DNA from: an uncultured Clostridia bacterium
GTDB taxonomy: Bacteria > Bacillota > Clostridia > Peptostreptococcales > Anaerovoracaceae
DNA: 64,000 nucleotides
Assembly: GCA_938034165.1 (NCBI GenBank)
Contig: CALHKP010000011.1
Coordinates: 1 to 64,000 of the forward strand
Direction: 5' to 3'
The translations under genes were made by a program, and so were the position numbers. Under the pieces are notes generated by a model. The model had not been told where the DNA came from, searched no databases, and saw nothing but the letters and a program-made list of their open reading frames with translations. Of the stretch, positions 17,046 through 27,441 are shown piece after piece. Numbering within the stretch: the stretch's first letter is position 1; the number at the start of each line of letters is the position of its first letter.

Positions 17046-18420
17046 AATACTGATTCATAATTTCGAAAAAAAGTACCTGCTCTGCGAACTTATAAATATG
17101 TTTTTGAGACAGGACCAGTATATATTGGAAGAGGAAGCAGGCGAAGAAGAAAAAAAAGCACTTCCTCTTTTGGAGTATAATAAGGAAAATCTGACAGACA
17201 GGGATGCTATCAAAAGAGAAATTTACAATTCCCTTTCATCCCTCACGGGAAAGACCATAGACTGGGGAATTCTTACAGGCATCAGACCTGTTAAGCTTTG
17301 CGGCGAATTGATAGCAGAACACGGAAGTGAAAAGGCTCAGAGGATTTTGAGAGAAAAGTATCTGATTTCAGAAGAAAAAATCAATTTTATAACAGAGATG
17401 TTTGAATATCAGATGGAAACGGCAGGAGAGGCGGAGGCAAAAAGCGCAGGGATTTATATCGGAATTCCCTTTTGTCCTACAAGGTGCGTATACTGCTCCT
17501 TTGCTTCGAATCAAGTACCGGATAGTGAAATCGAAAAATATTCTCATGCACTGAACAGAGAAGTAGAGTATGTAGGAAGAAGAATGAAGGAAACGGAAAT
17601 TTCTCCGGAATCTGTTTACATAGGCGGCGGAACTCCTACGACATTTACAGCAAATCAGTTGGAGCTTCTTCTTGATACTGTCAGAAAAAACTTTGATTTT
17701 TCAAAGGTCAGAGAGTTTACAGTTGAGGCCGGAAGACCTGATACCATTACAGAGGAAAAACTTGCAGTATTGAAAAAATACGGGGTTGGGCGAATAAGCA
17801 TAAATCCTCAGTCCATGAAGCAACACACTCTTGATCTTATCGGGCGAAGCCACCGTACAGAGGATATTCTCGAGGCTTTTGAAATTGCAAAGAAATTTGA
17901 CTTTGACAGCATAAATGCTGATATAATTGCGGGACTTCCGGAGGAGACTCCTGAGGATTTCAGAAAAACCTTAGAAGTTGTTTCGGGTCTTGAGGCTGAT
18001 AATATTACTGTCCATTCACTGGCAGTGAAGAGAGCCTCAAAGCTTATAGATATAGATCCTGAGTTTCATTTTAAACAGGCTGACAACGTGAAGCAGATGG
18101 TTTCGGAGGCTCAGAGATTTCTAACGGAGAAGGGATACAAGCCATACTACCTCTACAGGCAGAAACATATGGCAGGTGCTTGCGAAAACGTAGGCTACTG
18201 CATGCCGGGAAAAGAGGGAATATATAATATTAGAATTATGGACGAGCATCAGATTATACTGGCTCTCGGTGCCGGTGGTGTGTCCAAAATGTATTATCCA
18301 AAAGAAAACAGACTTGAAAGAGTACCGAATGTAACTAATTACACTCAGTACATTGACAGATTAGATGAAATGTTGGAGAGAAAAGAAAAAAATATTTTTA
18401 TGGAGGTAAGAAAATGCTAA
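17038..18420 (+). CDS. hemZ: Oxygen-independent coproporphyrinogen III oxidase-like radical SAM protein HemZ
   Basis: This radical SAM enzyme of about 460 residues has the 4Fe-4S ligands in CPTRCVYCSF (about residues 144-153), preceded by GIYIGIPF, and then SVYIGGGTPTTF, RISINPQSM and DIIAGLPEET. The N-terminal domain with WGILTGIRPVKL is specific to the HemZ subgroup. HemZ is annotated as a coproporphyrinogen dehydrogenase, but its function in haem synthesis is less certain than HemN's. Several non-ATG starts are possible. TTG 17038 lies 10 nt after GAGG; TTG 17017 would extend further into the upstream gene. It overlaps hisS by 7 nt. Confidence 0.87.
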   Translation: MYRILIHNFEKKYLLCELINMFLRQDQYILEEEAGEEEKKALPLLEYNKENLTDRDAIKREIYNSLSSLTGKTIDWGILTGIRPVKLCGELIAEHGSEKAQRILREKYLISEEKINFITEMFEYQMETAGEAEAKSAGIYIGIPFCPTRCVYCSFASNQVPDSEIEKYSHALNREVEYVGRRMKETEISPESVYIGGGTPTTFTANQLELLLDTVRKNFDFSKVREFTVEAGRPDTITEEKLAVLKKYGVGRISINPQSMKQHTLDLIGRSHRTEDILEAFEIAKKFDFDSINADIIAGLPEETPEDFRKTLEVVSGLEADNITVHSLAVKRASKLIDIDPEFHFKQADNVKQMVSEAQRFLTEKGYKPYYLYRQKHMAGACENVGYCMPGKEGIYNIRIMDEHQIILALGAGGVSKMYYPKENRLERVPNVTNYTQYIDRLDEMLERKEKNIFMEVRKC

Positions 18421-19667
18421 CCAATGCACCAAAAGGAACCAAAGACATTTTACCGGTTCAGGCATATAAGTGGCACTTTGTTGAAAAGAAGTTTGCCGAA
18501 ATATGCGATAGATATGGCTTCAAAGAAATCAGAACGCCTGTATTTGAACATACTGAACTGTTCAAGAGAGGTGTAGGCGATACTACAGATATCGTGCAGA
18601 AAGAAATGTACACATTTATGGATCACGGTAACAGAAGCATCACACTTAAACCGGAAGGAACTTCACCTGCAGCGAGAGCCTTTGTTGAGCACAAGCAGTA
18701 TGCTGATATTCAGCCAACAAAGTATTACTATGTTACACCTTGCTACAGATACGAAAACCCTCAGTCAGGAAGACTCAGAGAGTTTCACCAGTTCGGAATT
18801 GAAACTTTTGGAACACCAAGCATGGTTGCAGATGCTGAAGTTATCTGTCTTGCTTATGATTTCCTTAAAGAAATGGGTATAACAGATATTGAGCTTCGCA
18901 TTAACAGTGTAGGATGTCCTGAATGCAGACAGAAGCATAGAGAAGCACTGAAGGAATTCTTGAAGCCTAAGTATGATGAACTTTGCCACACATGCAAGGA
19001 CAGATATGAGAGAAATCCTCTAAGAATCATCGATTGCAAATCAAAGCACTGTCAGGCTCTCGTTGAAGGAGCTCCTATGATGGTTGATTACCTCTGCGAC
19101 GATTGCAAGGAAGCATTCGAAGCTGTTCAGAAAAACCTTGACTCAATGGGAATCGAATATACAGTGGACACTAAGATTGTAAGAGGTCTTGACTATTATA
19201 CTAAGACTGCATTCGAATTTGTAACTACAGGAATCGGTGCCCAGGGAACTATATGCGGCGGCGGTAGATACGATCACCTTATCGAAGAGGTTGGAGGACC
19301 TCCAATTCCGGGTGTAGGCTTTGGCCTTGGAATCGAAAGACTTCTGATGCTTATGGAAAACAGCAATATAGAAATTCCACAGCCAGACACAGTTAAGGCG
19401 TTTATAGCTGTAATGGGCGACGAAGCTAAGGATTTCGGACTAAAGCTTTTGAGAGAACTCAGACAGAGAGGCATTAAAGCCGAAATTGATACTCTCGAAA
19501 GAAATATCAAAGGACAGTTTAAGTATGCTGACAGAATTAGTGCAAAATACACTGTTGTAATCGGCGAAAATGAACTCAACGAAGGAGTTGTTTCCGTAAA
19601 GGAAATGGCTACTTCAACTCAGACTCAGGTTAAACTCGAAGACTTGATTGAAGAACTGGCAAAATAA
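18414..19667 (+). CDS. hisS: Histidyl-tRNA synthetase
   Basis: This 417-residue class II aminoacyl-tRNA synthetase charges tRNA-His. Motif 1 and its neighbourhood appear as GTKDILP and EIRTPVFEHTELF. Motif 2 is YRYENPQSGRLREFHQFGIE. The histidine-specific loop is LDYYTKTAFEF, and motif 3 is GGGRYDHLI followed by GFGLGIERL. The HGTP anticodon domain occupies the last 90 or so residues. The start overlaps the hemZ end, with GGAGGTAAGAAA upstream. No T-box leader fits in the zero gap, so expression follows the upstream operon. It is paired with aspS, as in Bacillus. Confidence 0.97.
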   Translation: MLTNAPKGTKDILPVQAYKWHFVEKKFAEICDRYGFKEIRTPVFEHTELFKRGVGDTTDIVQKEMYTFMDHGNRSITLKPEGTSPAARAFVEHKQYADIQPTKYYYVTPCYRYENPQSGRLREFHQFGIETFGTPSMVADAEVICLAYDFLKEMGITDIELRINSVGCPECRQKHREALKEFLKPKYDELCHTCKDRYERNPLRIIDCKSKHCQALVEGAPMMVDYLCDDCKEAFEAVQKNLDSMGIEYTVDTKIVRGLDYYTKTAFEFVTTGIGAQGTICGGGRYDHLIEEVGGPPIPGVGFGLGIERLLMLMENSNIEIPQPDTVKAFIAVMGDEAKDFGLKLLRELRQRGIKAEIDTLERNIKGQFKYADRISAKYTVVIGENELNEGVVSVKEMATSTQTQVKLEDLIEELAK

Positions 19668-19692
19668 AATCACAGGGAGATAAATATAACAA

Positions 19693-21453
19693 ATGGCTAA
19701 TTTATTTAAAAGAACGGATATGTGCGGAAATCTGCGCATAGAAAATGCGGGTCAGGAGGTTGTGCTTAACGGATGGATCGCAAAGCAGAGAAGTCTGGGA
19801 AGCATCATATTTGCTGACTTGAGAGATAAGAGCGGAATTGTGCAGATTGTATTTGACGAATCAATTCCAAAGGAAGTATTCGACCTTGCGGACACTCTCA
19901 GAAGTGAATATTGCATAGGCGTTAAGGGTCTCGTAAGAGAAAGAAGCTCAAAGAACCCTGACCTTCCTACAGGTGATATCGAACTTCTGGTAAATGACTT
20001 GGTAGTATATTCAAAGTCAGAAACCCCGCCGATCTACATCAAAGATGACGACAATGTAGATGAAAATCTGAGACTTAAGTATAGATATTTGGATCTAAGA
20101 AAGCTTAAGATGCAGCACAATCTTATGTTCAGACACAAGGTTGTAAAGCTTGCGAGAGACTACTTTGATGATAATGGTTTCACAGAAATCGAAACACCTA
20201 TTTTGGTAAAATCGACTCCTGAAGGCGCAAGAGACTATTTGGTGCCAAGCAGAGTTAATCCGGGTAATTTCTTTGCTCTTCCACAGTCACCGCAGCTGTT
20301 CAAACAGCTTCTGATGGTAAGCGGATGCGACAGATATATCCAGATTGCAAAATGTTTCAGAGACGAAGACCTGAGAGCTGACAGACAGCCGGAATTTACT
20401 CAGATTGATATGGAAATGTCTTTTGTTGATGTTGATGATGTAATCTCTATTCAGGAAGGTTTCCTCAAGAAGGTATTCAAAGAAATCATGGGAGTTGAAA
20501 TCGAAACTCCTCTTATGAGACTTCCATACGACGAAGCTATGGAAAGATTCGGTTCAGATAAACCAGACCTCAGATTTGGATTTGAACTTAAGAAACTCAA
20601 CGATGTTGTTGCAGGCACTGAATTCAAGGTATTTGCTGATGCTCTGGCTTCAGGCGGAGATGTAAGAGGTATCTGCATTGACGATGCTTCTGACAAGTTC
20701 AGCCGTAAGGATATCGACAAGCTGACTGATCAGGCTAAGCACTACGGAGCAAAGGGTCTTGTGTGGATTAGAGTAGAAGAAAACGAATTTAAATCTTCAG
20801 TGAACAAATTCTTCACTCAGGAACAGCTGGCAGAAATCTCTGCTGTATTCGGCGCAAAGAAAAACGACCTGATTCTGATTGCCGCTGATAAGGCTAAGGT
20901 TGTATTTGATACGCTGGGCTTCCTCAGAAGACACATTGCAGGAATCCTGGGACTTCTGGATGACAAAGACTTTAAACTTCTGTGGGTTGTTGATTTCCCT
21001 ATGTTCGAAGCAGATGATGAAGGAAATCTGAAGGCAATGCATCATCCGTTCACTCATCCTAAGGCAGAGGATATTCCAATGCTTGATACAGCACCTGAAA
21101 AGGTTAAGGCAGATGCTTATGATATTGTTCTTAACGGTGTTGAACTGGGTGGAGGAAGTATCAGAATCCACGAAAGTGATCTTCAGGCTAAGATGTTCAA
21201 GATTCTTGGACTCACAGATGAAGAATGCGAAGAAAAGTTTGGTTTCTTGTTAGAAGCTTTCAAATACGGTGTTCCGCCTCATGGAGGTCTTGCATACGGT
21301 CTTGACAGACTTATCATGCTTCTTGCAGGCGAAAGCAGCATCAGAGAAGTAATGGCATTCCCTAAGAATCAGAATGCACAGTGTCTCGTAAGTGATGCAC
21401 CGGGTGAAGTTGATAAGGAACAGCTTGACGAGCTTTCTATAGCACTGAAATAG
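19693..21453 (+). CDS. aspS: Aspartyl-tRNA synthetase
   Basis: This 586-residue bacterial-type AspRS has an N-terminal OB-fold anticodon domain (VVLNGWIAKQRSLGSIIFADLRDKSG as a region), class II motif 2 (CFRDEDLRADRQPEFTQID), the bacterial GAD insert in the middle, and motif 3 (GLAYGLDRLIMLL). Whether it also charges tRNA-Asn depends on the genome; no AsnRS or GatCAB lies in this window. It starts 25 nt after hisS with CAGGGAGA as ribosome binding site, so the two are almost certainly one operon. Confidence 0.97.
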   Translation: MANLFKRTDMCGNLRIENAGQEVVLNGWIAKQRSLGSIIFADLRDKSGIVQIVFDESIPKEVFDLADTLRSEYCIGVKGLVRERSSKNPDLPTGDIELLVNDLVVYSKSETPPIYIKDDDNVDENLRLKYRYLDLRKLKMQHNLMFRHKVVKLARDYFDDNGFTEIETPILVKSTPEGARDYLVPSRVNPGNFFALPQSPQLFKQLLMVSGCDRYIQIAKCFRDEDLRADRQPEFTQIDMEMSFVDVDDVISIQEGFLKKVFKEIMGVEIETPLMRLPYDEAMERFGSDKPDLRFGFELKKLNDVVAGTEFKVFADALASGGDVRGICIDDASDKFSRKDIDKLTDQAKHYGAKGLVWIRVEENEFKSSVNKFFTQEQLAEISAVFGAKKNDLILIAADKAKVVFDTLGFLRRHIAGILGLLDDKDFKLLWVVDFPMFEADDEGNLKAMHHPFTHPKAEDIPMLDTAPEKVKADAYDIVLNGVELGGGSIRIHESDLQAKMFKILGLTDEECEEKFGFLLEAFKYGVPPHGGLAYGLDRLIMLLAGESSIREVMAFPKNQNAQCLVSDAPGEVDKEQLDELSIALK

Positions 21454-21481
21454 AGGATTTATAAGGTTTAGATTACTAAAA

Positions 21482-22084
21482 ATGAAAAAGATTGGATTGC
21501 TTGGGGGAACTTTTGATCCTATCCATTTGGGTCATCTGGGACTTGCGGAAACTGCAATTGACGAACTTGAGCTTGATATGCTCTATATAATGCCGGCAAG
21601 AGTTCAGCCTTTCAAAATGCACAAGGATACTGCAGAGCCTCATGACCGTCTTAACATGGCAGGGCTGATATCAAAAGAGAATCCCAAACTGGCAGTGTCA
21701 GAATTTGAAATCTTTGATGAAAGAGTATCATATACATTTGATACGATATCGATGTTAAAAGAAAAGCATAAGGGAGCAAAGCTAGTGTTCATAATGGGTA
21801 CAGACTCCCTTATGAGTATTGATAAATGGTACAGAGGAGAGGCGCTTCTCTCCATGTGCTCATTTGCAGTGGGTTTGAGACCCGGATACGACAAGTCAAA
21901 GGCAAGTGCCAAGGCAAAGTGGCTGGCTGATAAGTACGGTGCTGATATCACTATACTGGAAAACAGAATGCTTCCGGTATCATCTACTGAGATAAAAGAG
22001 CACCTGAAAGCAGGAAAAAGCATCGCGAACTTTGTTGGAAAGGATGTAGAAAAATACATTGAAGAACACGGATTATATTTATAA
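21482..22084 (+). CDS. nadD: Nicotinate-nucleotide adenylyltransferase NadD
   Basis: This 200-residue enzyme makes nicotinic acid adenine dinucleotide from NaMN and ATP in NAD synthesis. The nucleotidyltransferase signature GGTFDPIHLGHLG (residues about 8-20) is intact, with FIMGTDSLMSIDKWY and the C-terminal SSTEIKEHLKAG motif. The gene overlaps the downstream yqeK-rsfS frame by 26 nt, matching the common nadD-yqeK-rsfS order. It has a weak ribosome binding site (AGGTTTAG). Confidence 0.95.
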   Translation: MKKIGLLGGTFDPIHLGHLGLAETAIDELELDMLYIMPARVQPFKMHKDTAEPHDRLNMAGLISKENPKLAVSEFEIFDERVSYTFDTISMLKEKHKGAKLVFIMGTDSLMSIDKWYRGEALLSMCSFAVGLRPGYDKSKASAKAKWLADKYGADITILENRMLPVSSTEIKEHLKAGKSIANFVGKDVEKYIEEHGLYL

Positions 22085-22967
22085 ATATATTGACGAAAAT
22101 CTTAAAGAAAGCCGGAAGAAGCACACAAGAGGTGTTGCGGAAACTGCGGTTGAACTGGCAAAGTTATACAATGAAGATGCTGAGAAGGCATATTTTGCCG
22201 CTATGTGTCATGATATGGCAAAGAATATGAATGTTGACGAAATGAATGATTATGTAAACAAATATTCCATGGGCAGAAAATATTTGAACAATCCAAATAT
22301 CGCTCACGGAAAAATCGCATGCATGATGCTCAGAGAGGACTTTGATGTAGAAGATGAAGATATTCTGAACGCTGTAAGTTATCATACTACGGGAAGAGCG
22401 GGCATGTCTCTTCTCGAAAAAATCATTTATCTGGCAGATGCAATAGAGCCGGGTAGAGATTATCCGGGGGTTAGCGAGCTTAGAAAAGCAAGCAGAGAAG
22501 ACCTCGATAAGGCATGCCTTTTATCATTCAAACGGACTATAGACTACCTTACGGAAAAGGGAGCGGATATAGACGGTGATACACTGGCTGCAAAGGAGTA
22601 TTTAGAAAAGACAGGAGAAAAAATGAATAATAGAGATTTGGCACAGCTTGGTGCAGAGCTTCTAAGCAACAAAAAGGCAACAGAAGTAAAAATTATAGAC
22701 ATAGGGGAAAAATCATCTTTTGCTGATTTTCTTGTAATTGCCAACGGTAATTCGGAACGTCAGGTGGCTGCTCTTACAGATGATGTAGAAGACGCGTTTG
22801 CAAAAGAGGGAGTAATCGTAAAGAGAATCGAAGGAAAGAACGGAACAGGATGGGTTCTTATGGACTTTGGCGATGTAATCGTTAATATCTTTATAAAAGA
22901 AATGAGAGACAAATATAACATTGAAAAGGTATGGGGCGACTGCACCATAACAGATGTGGAGGAATAA
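22059..22967 (+). CDS. YqeK-RsfS fusion: HD-domain nucleotide hydrolase plus ribosome silencing factor
   Basis: This is a 302-residue continuous frame. Residues 1-185 are YqeK-like: [15 protein letters not shown], then CHDMAKNM (the HD motif), [20 protein letters not shown] and [15 protein letters not shown]. Proteins of this family hydrolyse Ap4A symmetrically. Residues about 189-302 are RsfS (RsfA/Iojap): [60 protein letters not shown]. RsfS binds L14 and blocks subunit joining in starvation. Usually these are two genes. Here no stop separates them, but AGGAG and an ATG at 22623 mark an internal start. The first start appears to be TTG 22059, inside nadD; no ATG serves YqeK. Confidence 0.88.
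   Translation: MKNTDYIYKYIDENLKESRKKHTRGVAETAVELAKLYNEDAEKAYFAAMCHDMAKNMNVDEMNDYVNKYSMGRKYLNNPNIAHGKIACMMLREDFDVEDEDILNAVSYHTTGRAGMSLLEKIIYLADAIEPGRDYPGVSELRKASREDLDKACLLSFKRTIDYLTEKGADIDGDTLAAKEYLEKTGEKMNNRDLAQLGAELLSNKKATEVKIIDIGEKSSFADFLVIANGNSERQVAALTDDVEDAFAKEGVIVKRIEGKNGTGWVLMDFGDVIVNIFIKEMRDKYNIEKVWGDCTITDVEE
22613..22625 (+). promoter_or_regulatory. Internal ribosome binding site and ATG for a separate RsfS
   Basis: ACAGGAGAAAAAATG places a strong AGGAG (22612-22616) 6 nt before an in-frame ATG (22623). That ATG coincides with the usual first residue of RsfS. It would allow a free RsfS of about 114 residues besides the fusion. Confidence 0.6.
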
Positions 22968-22972
22968 TTATC

Positions 22973-25447
22973 ATGGACGAAAGATACGAGTTTAAAGCGA
23001 TCGAACAGAAATGGCAGAAGTTCTGGGACGAAAACAAGAGCTTCAAGACAGTAGAGGACGAATCAAAAGAAAAGTACTATGTACTTGAAATGTTCCCTTA
23101 TCCATCAGGTAAGCTTCATATGGGACATGTTCGTAACTATTCAATAGGTGACGTGGTTGCAAGAGTAAAGAAGATGCAGGGATTCAATGTCCTTCATCCT
23201 ATCGGATTTGACTCTTTTGGTCTTCCTGCAGAAAATGCGGCAATCAAAAACAATCTCGAACCGAGCGACTGGACATGGTCAAACATAAAAGAGATGGAAG
23301 AACAGCTTAAAACTCTCGGTCTTTCATATGATTGGGACAGAGAAGTTCAGACATGCAACGAAAATTACTATAAGTGGATGCAGTGGATTTTTATCCAGTT
23401 CTATAACAAAGGACTTGCTTACAAGAAGGAAAACCCTGTTAACTGGTGTCCTAGCTGCCAGACAGTACTTGCAAACGAGCAGGTAGTTGACGGTTGCTGC
23501 GAAAGATGTAAGACTCAGGTAGGAAAGAAGAACCTTTCACAGTGGTACCTGAAGATTACTGACTACGCTGACAGACTTCTGAACAACCTTGAAACTTTAG
23601 AAGGATGGCCAAACAAAGTTAAGGTTATGCAGAAAAACTGGATTGGAAAATCAATCGGTGCCGAAATCGACTTCAAAATTGACGGTACTGACAAAGTAAT
23701 GAAGGTATTTACTACAAGAGCAGACACTCTGTTTGGTGTTACTTACATGGTAATGGCGCCTGAACATCCTTATGTTGCAGAACTTGTAGCAGGAACAAAA
23801 TACCAGCAGCCTGTAGAAGAATACCTAGACAAAGTTCAGAAGATGAACGATATCGAAAGAAGTTCAACAACTAACGAAAAGACAGGTGTGTTCCTCGGAC
23901 AGTATGCGGTAAACCCTGTTAACGGAAAGAAAGTTCCTATTTACATTTCCGACTATGTAATGATGGGTTACGGTACAGGAGCTATCATGGCTGTGCCTGC
24001 ACATGACCAGAGAGACTTTGATTTTGCGAAAAAATTCGATTTAGATATTATCCCTGTAGTTCAGCCGGATGATCCTGAAATCGATGTAAATAACCTGAGC
24101 AGCGCATTTGCCGCAGAAGGTAAAATGATTAACTCAGGAAAATTTGACGGCCTTGACAACAAAAAGGCTATTGAGGAAGTTATTGACTGGCTTGACTCCG
24201 AAGGAATCGGCAAGAAGACTGTTAACTACAGACTGAGAGACTGGCTGATTTCAAGACAGAGATACTGGGGAACTCCAATTCCTATGATTTACTGCGATGA
24301 CTGCGGTTGGGTTCCGGAAAAAGAAGAAAATCTGCCGGTTGTACTTCCTACAGATGTTGAATTCACAGGAAAAGGTGAATCACCGCTTACAACATCAAAG
24401 ACATTTGCTGAATGCACTTGTCCAAAATGCGGCAAGAAGGCAAGAAGAGAGATGGATACTATGGATACATTCCTTGATTCATCATGGTACTTCCTGAGAT
24501 ACTGCGATGCAAACAACGACAAAGAAGCTTTCAGCAGAGAAAAAACTGACTACTGGATGAATGTTGACCAGTACATCGGTGGTGTAGAACATGCGATTCT
24601 TCATCTGATGTATGCTAGATTCTTCCAGATGGCACTGTACGACCTGGGTCTTGTAAAAGACGAAGAACCATTCAAGAACCTTCTGACTCAGGGTATGGTA
24701 AACAAGGACGGACGTAAGATGAGTAAATCAATCGGAAACGTTGTAAGTCCTGAAGAAATTATTAACAAATACGGAGCAGACACTGCAAGACTGTTCATCC
24801 TCTTCGCAGCACCACCGGAGAGAGAACTTGACTGGTCAGATGCCGGCGTTGAAGGAAGCTTCAGATTCTTGAACAGAGTCTACCGTCTCGTATATGAATT
24901 TGTTGAGAAGTACAAGGGAAAATGCACAGGAAGCTACGAAATAATAACTGACAATGACAAAGAACTCAACTTTGTGCTTAATACCACTATCAAAAAGGTA
25001 ACAGAGGATGCAGGTGGAAGATTCAGCTTCAACACTGCAATCAGCTCAATTATGGAACTGGTAAATGAGCTTTACAGATACAAGGAATTAAGCTGCGCTA
25101 ATTATGACTTTATGGAAGACGCCATAGAGAAATTAATTTTGGTTCTTTCTCCGTTTGCACCACATATTTGCGAAGAAATGTGGCAGAATTTAGGCAAAAC
25201 AGATTCAATTGCAGAAGCAAAATGGCCTGAATACGATGATGCTGCGCTAGTAAAAGCGACAGTTGAGATTGTTGTGCAGATTAACGGTAGAGTTAAAGAA
25301 AAAATGAATGTTGCTGCCGATTTAGACAAAGCTTCAATGGAAGAAGTCGTAATGGGCACAGATGTCGTAAAAGAATTAGTAGAAGGTAAAAACGTAGTTA
25401 AAGTAATTGCAATCCCTGGAAAGCTTGTCAACATTGTTGTAAAGTAG
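22973..25447 (+). CDS. leuS: Leucyl-tRNA synthetase
   Basis: This class I synthetase of about 824 residues has the HIGH signature [20 protein letters not shown], a zinc-type insert (CPSC...CCERC), the CP1 editing domain with [19 protein letters not shown] and [17 protein letters not shown], and KMSKSIGN (KMSKS) before the anticodon-binding helices. ATG 22973 is chosen because GTGGAGGAATAATT precedes it; an in-frame GTG-type start at 22931 would only add residues read from the rsfS end. The gap to rsfS is 5 nt, so there is no T-box. The tRNA-Leu(CAA) in this window is one of its substrates. Confidence 0.97.
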   Translation: MDERYEFKAIEQKWQKFWDENKSFKTVEDESKEKYYVLEMFPYPSGKLHMGHVRNYSIGDVVARVKKMQGFNVLHPIGFDSFGLPAENAAIKNNLEPSDWTWSNIKEMEEQLKTLGLSYDWDREVQTCNENYYKWMQWIFIQFYNKGLAYKKENPVNWCPSCQTVLANEQVVDGCCERCKTQVGKKNLSQWYLKITDYADRLLNNLETLEGWPNKVKVMQKNWIGKSIGAEIDFKIDGTDKVMKVFTTRADTLFGVTYMVMAPEHPYVAELVAGTKYQQPVEEYLDKVQKMNDIERSSTTNEKTGVFLGQYAVNPVNGKKVPIYISDYVMMGYGTGAIMAVPAHDQRDFDFAKKFDLDIIPVVQPDDPEIDVNNLSSAFAAEGKMINSGKFDGLDNKKAIEEVIDWLDSEGIGKKTVNYRLRDWLISRQRYWGTPIPMIYCDDCGWVPEKEENLPVVLPTDVEFTGKGESPLTTSKTFAECTCPKCGKKARREMDTMDTFLDSSWYFLRYCDANNDKEAFSREKTDYWMNVDQYIGGVEHAILHLMYARFFQMALYDLGLVKDEEPFKNLLTQGMVNKDGRKMSKSIGNVVSPEEIINKYGADTARLFILFAAPPERELDWSDAGVEGSFRFLNRVYRLVYEFVEKYKGKCTGSYEIITDNDKELNFVLNTTIKKVTEDAGGRFSFNTAISSIMELVNELYRYKELSCANYDFMEDAIEKLILVLSPFAPHICEEMWQNLGKTDSIAEAKWPEYDDAALVKATVEIVVQINGRVKEKMNVAADLDKASMEEVVMGTDVVKELVEGKNVVKVIAIPGKLVNIVVK

Positions 25448-25456
25448 GGAGGTAAG

Positions 25457-27427
25457 ATGAAAGATTTCAATAACAAAAATGCGACAGGCAAGAAGATGAT
25501 TCCCGGGCGAAACAAAGGAAACTCAGGCAAAGGAAGGGGCAGAGGCAGAAATGTCTCTGCCGCTAAAGGCATGAGTAAAGCTGTAAGAGAAGTTACAGAA
25601 AAAGCAGGCTTTGTTTCGAAAAATTCCGGCTCAGGAAGCCAGAAGAAAAAGGAAGCACCTTCAAACCAGAAAAAGAACAATGCGGCAAAGACTCAGAAAA
25701 AAGGGCAGAAAAATGCAAAAGGCTCACAGAAGCCTGCCCAGGGCAAGAAAAAGAATACAAAGCCGCATAAGAAAGCCGAAAATCTAAAGGTTATTCCTAT
25801 CGGAGGACTTAACGAAATCGGTAAGAATATGACTTTGCTCGAATACAAGGATCAGATTCTTATTATAGACTGCGGGCTTTCGTTTCCGGATGATGAAATG
25901 TATGGTATCGACGTAGTAATACCTGATTTCAGTTATCTGGTGAAAAATGCAAACAAAGTAGTAGGTATGGTTATCACTCACGGTCACGAGGACCACATTG
26001 GTGCAATCCCATATCTGCTGAAACAAATCAGAGTACCGATTTATGGTACAAGAATTACTCTTGGCCTTATAGAAAACAAGCTCAAAGAGCATGGAATCAA
26101 GGGAAACCTTCATACGATACAGGCCGGAGACAAAATCAATCTTGGGAACTTCAAGGTGGAAACAATCAGAACTACTCATTCGGTTGCAGATGCGATTTGT
26201 CTGTACATACAGACTCCTGCGGCTACACTGTTTCATACGGGAGACTTCAAGATTGACTTTACTCCGATAGACGGCGAGCCCATTGACTTGAGCAAGTTTG
26301 CCGAAATCGGAAGAAGGGGCGTTGATGTTATGCTGGCAGACAGTACCAACGCACTGAGACCGGGATATACCAAGTCCGAGAAGCTTGTAGGAGAAACTCT
26401 GGACGGAATATTCCGAAAAGCAAAGAAGAGAATCATAATTGCAACATTCTCATCCAATGTGCACAGAGTTCAGAAAATCATTGAGCTTACAGCAAAATAC
26501 GGCAGAAAATTCTCTGTATCCGGACGAAGCATGGAAAATGTTGTAAAGATTGCTCAGGAACTGGGTTACCTGGATATACCGAAGGGAACTTATGTTGAAC
26601 TTAACAAGTCAAATAATATTCCTGACGATGAAATGGTTATTATAACAACGGGAAGCCAGGGCGAACCGATGTCAGCTCTTTCGAGAATGGCAAGCGACGA
26701 ACACAGAAACGTAAAGCTGAAAAAAGGCGATATGGTTATCCTTTCTTCAACTCCTGTACCGGGAAACGAAAAAACTGTATCAAATGTAGTTAACAAGCTA
26801 TATGACAAAGAAGTAGAAGTAATCTACAATGACATTGCAGATATTCACGTATCAGGACACGCATGTCAGGAAGAGCTTAAGATGATTCATTCTCTGATTA
26901 AGCCAAAATTCTTTATGCCGGTTCACGGTGAATCAAGACATCTTGTGCAGCATGGACTTCTGGCAGAGTCACTGGGTAAGAAATCTGAGGATGTGTTTAT
27001 TCTTTCTAACGGCGATCAGCTTACAGTGGATAAGAACAGAGCTATCAAGTTCGAAAATGTTGTAAGTGCAGATTCTGTACTTGTAGACGGACTGGGAATC
27101 GGAGACGTAGGAAACGTTGTACTTAAAGACAGAAAACTTCTTTCGGAATCGGGACTTCTGATAGTTGTTGCTGCTGTGGACAGACAGGCAGGACAGATGA
27201 TTTCGGGACCTGATATTGTTTCGAGAGGATTTGTCTATGTGAGAGAAAATGAAGATCTCATAAACAGTGCAAAGGACGTTGCAAGAGATGCCATTTTGGA
27301 CGATCTGTACGACGGTGAATGCGACTGGAACGAGCTGAAAAATGCAGTGAGAGAAGAAATGAGAAAGTTCATATTCAAAAAAACCAAGAGAAATCCGATT
27401 ATATTACCGATTTTTCTTGATGTATAA
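25457..27427 (+). CDS. Ribonuclease J with a basic N-terminal extension
   Basis: This 656-residue protein contains a beta-CASP metallo-beta-lactamase RNase of about 555 residues starting near residue 108 (LKVIPIGGLNEIGKNMTLLE). Catalytic motifs are THGHEDHIGAIPYLL, HTGDFKID, ADSTNA, SGRSMENVV and HVSGHACQEELKMI, followed by MPVHGESRHLV. RNase J has 5'-3' exo- and endonuclease activity and matures or degrades mRNA and rRNA. The first 107 residues are rich in Lys, Gly, Asn and Gln, have low complexity and are probably disordered, suited to binding RNA. Such basic extensions are known in some Clostridia and Actinobacteria. The neighbour is a YlbF-family gene, which may tie it to RNA turnover. 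Confidence 0.93.
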   Translation: MKDFNNKNATGKKMIPGRNKGNSGKGRGRGRNVSAAKGMSKAVREVTEKAGFVSKNSGSGSQKKKEAPSNQKKNNAAKTQKKGQKNAKGSQKPAQGKKKNTKPHKKAENLKVIPIGGLNEIGKNMTLLEYKDQILIIDCGLSFPDDEMYGIDVVIPDFSYLVKNANKVVGMVITHGHEDHIGAIPYLLKQIRVPIYGTRITLGLIENKLKEHGIKGNLHTIQAGDKINLGNFKVETIRTTHSVADAICLYIQTPAATLFHTGDFKIDFTPIDGEPIDLSKFAEIGRRGVDVMLADSTNALRPGYTKSEKLVGETLDGIFRKAKKRIIIATFSSNVHRVQKIIELTAKYGRKFSVSGRSMENVVKIAQELGYLDIPKGTYVELNKSNNIPDDEMVIITTGSQGEPMSALSRMASDEHRNVKLKKGDMVILSSTPVPGNEKTVSNVVNKLYDKEVEVIYNDIADIHVSGHACQEELKMIHSLIKPKFFMPVHGESRHLVQHGLLAESLGKKSEDVFILSNGDQLTVDKNRAIKFENVVSADSVLVDGLGIGDVGNVVLKDRKLLSESGLLIVVAAVDRQAGQMISGPDIVSRGFVYVRENEDLINSAKDVARDAILDDLYDGECDWNELKNAVREEMRKFIFKKTKRNPIILPIFLDV

Positions 27428-27441
27428 AAGGAGAATATACT

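Noticed and set aside
17038..22973. T-box riboswitches before hisS, aspS or leuS.
   Set aside because: The gaps upstream of these synthetase genes are only 0-25 nt, with no room for a T-box.
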